A DNA stretch of 12,362 nucleotides from Acidimicrobiales bacterium. GTDB taxonomy: Bacteria; Actinomycetota; Acidimicrobiia; Acidimicrobiales; Bog-793. Both the position numbers and the translations under genes were made by a program. The stretch's first letter is position 1, and each line of letters begins with the position of its first letter. Under the pieces are notes generated by a model. It had not been told where the DNA came from and searched no databases. It saw nothing but the letters and a program-made list of their open reading frames with translations. This document shows positions 6,447 to 12,362 of the stretch, one piece after another. The stretch covers positions 1 through 12,362 of the forward strand of contig JASHRK010000040.1 of assembly GCA_030037405.1 (NCBI GenBank), in the 5' to 3' direction.

Positions 6447-7712
6447 TCACTCCTCGCCTCGGCGCACGTCGGCTCCGATCGAGGCGAGGCGGCCTGCGAG
6501 GTCCTCGTAGCCGCGGTCCACGTGCTCCGCGCCCGACACCTCGGTCGTGCCGTCTGCGGCGAGCCCGGCGAGGACGAGGGCGGCTCCTGCGCGGATGTCG
6601 GGCGATCTCACCTGGGCGCCGGAGAGGCGCCGTACTCCGCGGACGACAGCATGATGGCCCCTTGTCGTGATGTCCGCCCCCATGCGGATCAGCTCGTCGA
6701 CGTAGCGGAAGCGACCGGCGAAGATGTTCTCGGTGACTATCGCCACTCCCGCCGAGACGGTCAGCATGGTGACGAGGAACGGCTTGTAGTCGGTGGCGAC
6801 ACCGGGATAGGGGAGGGTCGAGACGTCGACGGCGCGAAGGCGCCCCGAGGCCGTCGCGAGGATGCCGCTCCCGGTGTCGACTGTATGGATGCCCATGGCG
6901 GTGAGCTTCTCGAGGAGCATCTCCATGTGCTCGTAGCGGGCGTGCACGAGCTCGACCTCACCCCCGGCGATCCCGACGGCGGCGAGCCACGTGGCGGCTT
7001 CGACGCGGTCCGGCACGGCCACGTGGTGAGCCGGCGCGAGCTCGTCGACTCCCTCGATCTCGATCCGTGAGGTGCCTGCTCCCTCGATGCGGGCGCCCAT
7101 GCCCGTGAGCATGGCGGCGAGATCGATCACCTCGGGCTCGCGAGCAGCGTTCTCGATCACCGTCGTTCCCTTGGCAAGGACGGCCGCCATCATGAGGTTG
7201 TCGGTGGCGGTGTGGCTCGGGAACTCGAAGAGGACGCGCCGCCCGGTGAGGCGGTCGCAGCGACCCTCGAGATAGCCGTGCTCGGTCGTGAAGGAGGCAC
7301 CGAGCTCCTCGAGGGCCCTCAGGTGCATCTCGATAGGACGGTGACCGAAGTCGTCGCCGCCGGGGAGCGAGACGCGGGCATACCCGCATCGGGTCAGCAG
7401 GGGGCCGAGGACGACGATCGACGCCCGGATCTTCTCGACCATCTCGTAGGGGGCGATGGGCGTGATCTCTCTCGGGACTTCGATGCTGAGTTGCCCTTCC
7501 GTGCCGCAGCCGGTGTGAGTCGTCTCCACCCCCATGGCCGAGAGCAGCTCGCGGACGATCATGACGTCGGTGATGGCGGGGACGTTCCCAATCCGATGGT
7601 GGCCTGGGGCGAGCAGCGTCGCCGCCATGAGCTTCAAGACCGAGTTCTTCGCTCCGTAGACCTCGACGCGACCGGACAGCGGGCCCGAGCCCCGTACGAA
7701 GAAACGCTCCAT
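6447..7712 (-). CDS. murA: UDP-N-acetylglucosamine 1-carboxyvinyltransferase with Asp at the catalytic Cys position
   Basis: MurA transfers enolpyruvate from phosphoenolpyruvate to UDP-GlcNAc, the first committed step of peptidoglycan synthesis, in the cytoplasm. The 421 residues are full length. The substrate residues K22 and N23 are in YGAKNSVLKLM, the Asp equivalent to E. coli D305 is D308 in GVATDYKPF, and the C-terminal signature VDRGYEDL contains R400. At the active-site loop the sequence is SLPGGDDFGHRP: the position that is Cys115 in E. coli is D120. This natural substitution is known from Mycobacterium tuberculosis, Chlamydia and Borrelia MurA and is associated with intrinsic fosfomycin resistance while activity is kept. 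The ATG start is followed by the normal N-terminus MERFFVRGSGPLSGRVEVYG. The gene is divergent from glpX and precedes meaB in an operon. Confidence 0.97.
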   Translation of the reverse strand: MERFFVRGSGPLSGRVEVYGAKNSVLKLMAATLLAPGHHRIGNVPAITDVMIVRELLSAMGVETTHTGCGTEGQLSIEVPREITPIAPYEMVEKIRASIVVLGPLLTRCGYARVSLPGGDDFGHRPIEMHLRALEELGASFTTEHGYLEGRCDRLTGRRVLFEFPSHTATDNLMMAAVLAKGTTVIENAAREPEVIDLAAMLTGMGARIEGAGTSRIEIEGVDELAPAHHVAVPDRVEAATWLAAVGIAGGEVELVHARYEHMEMLLEKLTAMGIHTVDTGSGILATASGRLRAVDVSTLPYPGVATDYKPFLVTMLTVSAGVAIVTENIFAGRFRYVDELIRMGADITTRGHHAVVRGVRRLSGAQVRSPDIRAGAALVLAGLAADGTTEVSGAEHVDRGYEDLAGRLASIGADVRRGEE

Positions 7713-7749
7713 CGGTGGCGACGATACTCCGCCGGTCGCTCACGACACT
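7713..7749 (-). promoter_or_regulatory. Candidate murA-meaB promoter with leaderless-type start
   Basis: On the minus strand a -10-like hexamer TATCGT (7726 to 7721) ends 8 bases before the murA ATG at 7712, close to the spacing seen when transcription begins at the start codon. There is no clear Shine-Dalgarno sequence between them. No convincing -35 box was seen 16-18 bases further upstream. Confidence 0.45.
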
Positions 7750-7773
7750 CCGCTGCCCCACTAACGTTCGGGC
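7739..7773 (+). promoter_or_regulatory. Candidate glpX promoter with leaderless-type start
   Basis: The hexamer TAACGT at 7762-7767 matches the actinobacterial -10 pattern TAnnnT and ends 6 bases before the glpX GTG at 7774, placing the expected transcription start at the first base of the codon. There is no Shine-Dalgarno sequence in the gap. The -10 overlaps a small palindrome AACGTT (7763-7768). No good -35 match is visible. Confidence 0.5.
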
Positions 7774-8769
7774 GTGACATCGGAGAGACAAGCGCCCGAT
7801 CGGAACCTGGCTCTCGAGCTTGTCCGCGTCACCGAGGCCGCCGCCCTCGCCGCGGGCAGGTGGCTCGGCAGGGGTGACAAAGAGGGCGCCGACCAGGCTG
7901 CCGTGGACGCCATGCGCGTAGTTCTCCACACCGTCGCCATGAGCGGGGTCGTCGTGATCGGCGAGGGCGAGAAGGACGAGGCCCCCATGCTCTACAACGG
8001 GGAGCGCATCGGTGACGGCAGCCCACCTGAGACCGACATCGCCGTCGACCCGATCGACGGGACCACCCTCACCTCCCTCGGGCGGAACGGTGCCCTCGCC
8101 GTCATCGCCGTCTCCGAGCGCGGGTCGATGTTCGACCCCGGCCCCTGCGTCTACATGGAGAAGCTGGCCGTCGGTCCCGAGGCCGTCGGCGTCATCGACT
8201 TGAACAAGTCGCCGTCGGAGAACCTCGCCGCCGTGGCCGAGGCCAAGGGGGCTGCCGTGGGAGACCTGACGGTGGCGATCCTCGACCGCGAGCGCCACAA
8301 GGACCTGATCGCCGAGGTTCGTGAGGCCGGAGCGCGGATCCGCCTCATCAGTGACGGGGACGTCGCCGGAGCGATCTCCACCGCATGGCAGGAGTCGGGA
8401 GTCGACGTCCTCATCGGTGTCGGGGGGACTCCGGAGGGAGTCATCGCGGCCGCCGCCCTGAAGTGCATGGGCGGGGAGATCCAGGGGAGGCTCTGGCCCC
8501 GAGACGCCGGAGAGAGGGAGGCGGCCGTCGCAAAGGGCTACGACGTCGAGCGGGTGCTCTCGACTGACGATCTCGTGAGGGGAGACAACTGTTTCTTCGC
8601 GGCAACGGGCATCAGCGGCGGTGAGCTCTTGCGCGGGGTCCGCTACGACAGCCGCGGAGCGACGACCGAGTCTCTCGTGATGCGGTCGAAGTCCGGCACC
8701 GTGCGCCTTGTCGCCGCCAGGCACCGGCTCTCGAAGCTGCGCAACTTTGCCGCCATCGAGTTCGGCTGA
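7774..8769 (+). CDS. glpX: Class II fructose-1,6-bisphosphatase
   Basis: GlpX hydrolyses fructose-1,6-bisphosphate to fructose-6-phosphate in gluconeogenesis and is usually the main FBPase in actinobacteria. The 331 residues match the family length. Metal and substrate motifs are all present: IGEGEKDEAPMLYNGE from I62, VDPIDGTTLTSLG with D92 and D95, LISDGDVAGAI, GTPEGVIAAAALKCMGG, the ATGISGGELLRGVR segment, and the C-terminal SGTVRLVAARHRL. D95 stands where E. coli GlpX has Glu88, a conservative change also typical of actinobacterial enzymes. The start is GTG, probably leaderless, as the upstream bases hold a -10-like hexamer and no ribosome binding site. An enoyl-CoA hydratase gene begins 7 bases after the stop, so the two are likely co-transcribed. 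Confidence 0.95.
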   Translation: MTSERQAPDRNLALELVRVTEAAALAAGRWLGRGDKEGADQAAVDAMRVVLHTVAMSGVVVIGEGEKDEAPMLYNGERIGDGSPPETDIAVDPIDGTTLTSLGRNGALAVIAVSERGSMFDPGPCVYMEKLAVGPEAVGVIDLNKSPSENLAAVAEAKGAAVGDLTVAILDRERHKDLIAEVREAGARIRLISDGDVAGAISTAWQESGVDVLIGVGGTPEGVIAAAALKCMGGEIQGRLWPRDAGEREAAVAKGYDVERVLSTDDLVRGDNCFFAATGISGGELLRGVRYDSRGATTESLVMRSKSGTVRLVAARHRLSKLRNFAAIEFG

Positions 8770-8776
8770 GCCTCGC

Positions 8777-9547
8777 ATGCCAGAGATCGCTCTCGAGTTG
8801 CGCACCGACGGCGTCGCCGTCATCCGCCTCGACCGCCCCAAGGTGAACGCCCTCTCGCAGTCCTTGCTCGCAGAGCTCGGGGAGGTGGTCGCCAAGCTCC
8901 GTGACGACTTGCCGGGAGCTGTCGTCGTGTGGGGGGGAGAGCGGTGTTTCTCCGCCGGTGCCGACATAAGCGAGTTCGGTGGCGCCGGAGAGGGTCGCGA
9001 GGTGACGGCTGGCTTCCACTCGACCACCGGCAAGCTCGCCGCCCTCCCGCGACCGACGGTGGCGGCGATTACCGGCTACGCCTTCGGAGGAGGGCTCGAG
9101 CTCGCCTTGGCCTGTGACTTCCGCTTCGCCGCCGAGGGAGCACGCCTCGGCCAGCCGGAGATCCTCCTCGGCGTCATCCCGGGAGGGGGCGGCACCCAGC
9201 GCCTCGCCCGGCTCGTCGGAGCCAGCAGGGCGAAGGACATGATCTTCACGGGACGGCAGGTCGACGCCGCCGAGGCGCTCTCGATCGGCCTCGTCGATCG
9301 GGTCGTGCCGGCCGGTGCCGTCTTCGAGGAGGCGGTGTCGTATGCCGCCAAGCTCGCCTCCGGTGCCGTCGCCGCCGTCGGCCTGGCGAAACGGGCGATC
9401 GACGAGGGTCTCTCCACCGGCCTCGAGTCGGGCCTCGACCTCGAGCGCGAGCTCTTCGCAGAGGCCCTCCTCACCGAGGACGCCCGTGAAGGCGTACGGT
9501 CGTTCCTCGCCGAGGGGCCGGGGAAGGCCCGTTTCACCGGACGCTGA
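8777..9547 (+). CDS. Enoyl-CoA hydratase/isomerase (crotonase family)
   Basis: This 256-residue protein is a crotonase, most likely hydrating trans-2-enoyl-CoA in fatty-acid or branched-chain amino-acid breakdown. The oxyanion-hole segments are visible: CFSAGADISEF at 57-67 and AFGGGLELALACD at 102-114. Both catalytic glutamates of true hydratases are present, E108 and E128 (in GQPEILLGVIPGGGGTQRL), 20 residues apart as Glu144 and Glu164 are in the rat enzyme. That favours hydratase over isomerase or thioesterase activity, but the chain-length preference cannot be told. The start MPEIALELRTDGVAVIRLDR begins 7 bases after the glpX stop. The in-frame ATG at 8708 lies inside glpX and adds residues foreign to the family. 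The ribosome binding site is weak, suggesting coupling to glpX translation. Confidence 0.92.
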   Translation: MPEIALELRTDGVAVIRLDRPKVNALSQSLLAELGEVVAKLRDDLPGAVVVWGGERCFSAGADISEFGGAGEGREVTAGFHSTTGKLAALPRPTVAAITGYAFGGGLELALACDFRFAAEGARLGQPEILLGVIPGGGGTQRLARLVGASRAKDMIFTGRQVDAAEALSIGLVDRVVPAGAVFEEAVSYAAKLASGAVAAVGLAKRAIDEGLSTGLESGLDLERELFAEALLTEDAREGVRSFLAEGPGKARFTGR

Positions 9548-9575
9548 CCTCCGTCCCGATGCCTGCCGCGTGTCG

Positions 9576-11238
<1,663 letters not shown>

Positions 11239-11246
<8 letters not shown>

Positions 11247-12362
11247 GCTTCTCGGGCCCTCCTCGTTGCCCGTGGCCGGCGCCGGAGGCGTCGCCCCCCT
11301 CCTCGGCCCCTACCTCGGGCGCCAGAGCTGGGCGCAGGCTGCCCTCGGGACTCTCGGCGTAGCCGGCGTCCCCGTCAGGCTCGTCAGCTCCGACGTCTTG
11401 CGAGAGGGCCGTCCCGGGCTGGCGAGCATCGTCGTCGACGCCGGGGAGGCTTTCGACAGGCGGCTGCACGTCCTCGTCGGCTGGCGCGGGCTGCAGGAGG
11501 TCGGCGGCACGCTCCTCCGGCCGGACGCCGTCATCGGCACCGGGGAGGACTCAGAGGGCGAGGTCCTCGTCTACGATGCCCTCGCCGACCGCGAGCTCTG
11601 CCTCGCGCTCCTGGGAGCGGTGACCGAAGGCCGTGAGGAGGCGACACGGGTACGCCTCGTGCAGTCGCTCGTCTCGCACGCCTCTCTCGTCTTCGACGAG
11701 CGCCTTTTCATGAAGTGCTACCGGGTCATCGAGCGCCGCCATCGCCCGGAGATAGAGACCCTCATGCGCCTGGACGAGGTCGGCTTCAACCGCGTCTTCG
11801 CCCCCGTGGCCCACTGGGCGCGGGGGGACGACGACCTCGGGCTCGTGCGGGAGTTCGTCCCGAGCGCCCTCGAAGGAAAGGCGCTCGCCCTCACCTCCCT
11901 TCGCGATCTCCTCGCGAGGGCTGGGTCCGGCGCCGAGGGTCCCGCCTTCGAGCAGATCGGGCTGGCCGGGGGAGACCTCGGAGATGAGATGCGCCGCCTG
12001 GGCGAGACGACGGCCCAGCTGCACGTCGCCCTGGCGGACGCCTTCGGGGCGCTCCCCGCCCCCGACGCCGGGACCGGCATGATCATCCGGGTCCATGGCG
12101 ACTACCACCTCCGGAGGGTGATGCGCGTGGACGCCGGGTGGCTCGTCGCGGGCTTCGGCGACGACCCCCTCACCGGTCCCGATGCCGGGACAGGCAGCCA
12201 GGGCGAGCCGAGGCTCGGCTCTCCGCTGGAAGACGTGGCGAACCTCTGGGCTTCTCTCCGAGAGGTCGCCTCGGAGGCGGCTGCCTTGCAGCCGGCGAGC
12301 ACGAGGGCGCACGCCGAGGCGCTCGCGACGGGATGGGTGCGGCACAACAGGCGGGCGTTGCT
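11239..12362 (+). CDS. Maltokinase-like protein with degenerate metal-binding motif (3' end outside window)
   Basis: The frame opens at ATG 11239, overlapping the treS stop by 8 bases, and stays open to the window end (374 codons; maltokinases are about 440-460). It aligns collinearly with maltokinase (Mak/Pep2), which phosphorylates maltose to maltose-1-phosphate for GlgE. Landmarks are SHASLVFDERLFMKCYRVIE with the ATP-contacting lysine K159, GGDLGDEMRRLGETTAQLH, the motif VHGDYHLRRV with the catalytic-base position D288, and SPLEDVANLWASL. Two key sites differ from the usual pattern: the family HLGQ is HLRR (R293 for Gln), and IDFEGEP is AGFGDDP (G305 for the metal-binding Asp). The spacer before VHGD is also some 40 residues shorter than in the mycobacterial enzyme as I recall it. 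It may therefore be an inactive kinase partner of TreS, or an enzyme using the nearby D308/D309. Confidence 0.85.

Noticed and set aside
6958..9033. A 691-codon open frame on the minus strand across murA, the divergent promoter region and glpX
   Set aside because: It runs antisense to glpX and out of frame within murA; its translation is Arg/Asp/Gly-rich with no recognisable domain, as expected for shadow frames in GC-rich DNA.

Overview
The window is a gene-dense, very GC-rich stretch (ten genes, two of them cut by the window edges, no gap above about 75 bases) that reads as chromosomal DNA of a high-GC actinobacterium. The class II (GlpX) fructose bisphosphatase, the TreS/maltokinase pair, the MurA with Asp in place of the catalytic Cys, and the leaderless-looking starts all fit that group. 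A deep lineage such as Acidimicrobiia is a plausible but unproven guess. No RNA genes, insertion sequences, phage genes or CRISPR arrays were seen.

Layout. Bases 3-2631 (+) hold the end of an F1Fo ATP synthase operon: the C-terminal part of gamma (atpG), complete beta (atpD) and complete epsilon (atpC), coupled by 4-base and 1-base overlaps. Gamma and epsilon carry unusual Gly/Ala/Pro-rich loop insertions. Following closely on the same strand are a 2H-phosphoesterase/GNAT fusion protein (2647-3627), an ECF-type sigma factor (3658-4305) and a single-pass membrane protein with a tandem Gly-Asn-Ser-Gly repeat (4308-5294), probably its partner. A run of repeats and dyads (5314-5396) lies at the convergent junction with the next operon.

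Bases 5367-7712 (-) are a two-gene operon, murA then meaB. MurA makes the first committed peptidoglycan precursor. MeaB is the G3E GTPase that protects and loads B12-dependent methylmalonyl-CoA mutase. A 61-base divergent region (7713-7773) separates murA from glpX, and each start has a -10-like hexamer placed as in leaderless transcripts.

Bases 7774-12362 (+) hold glpX (gluconeogenic FBPase), an enoyl-CoA hydratase, trehalose synthase (treS) and a maltokinase-like gene that runs off the window and overlaps treS by 8 bases. TreS and maltokinase normally work together, turning trehalose into maltose and then maltose-1-phosphate for alpha-glucan synthesis by GlgE. Here the maltokinase-like protein keeps the ATP-lysine and the HGD motif but has lost the second metal-binding Asp and the Gln of the kinase motif, so it may be a pseudokinase. 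This is the most interesting observation. The rest is mainly housekeeping metabolism with lineage-specific modifications.
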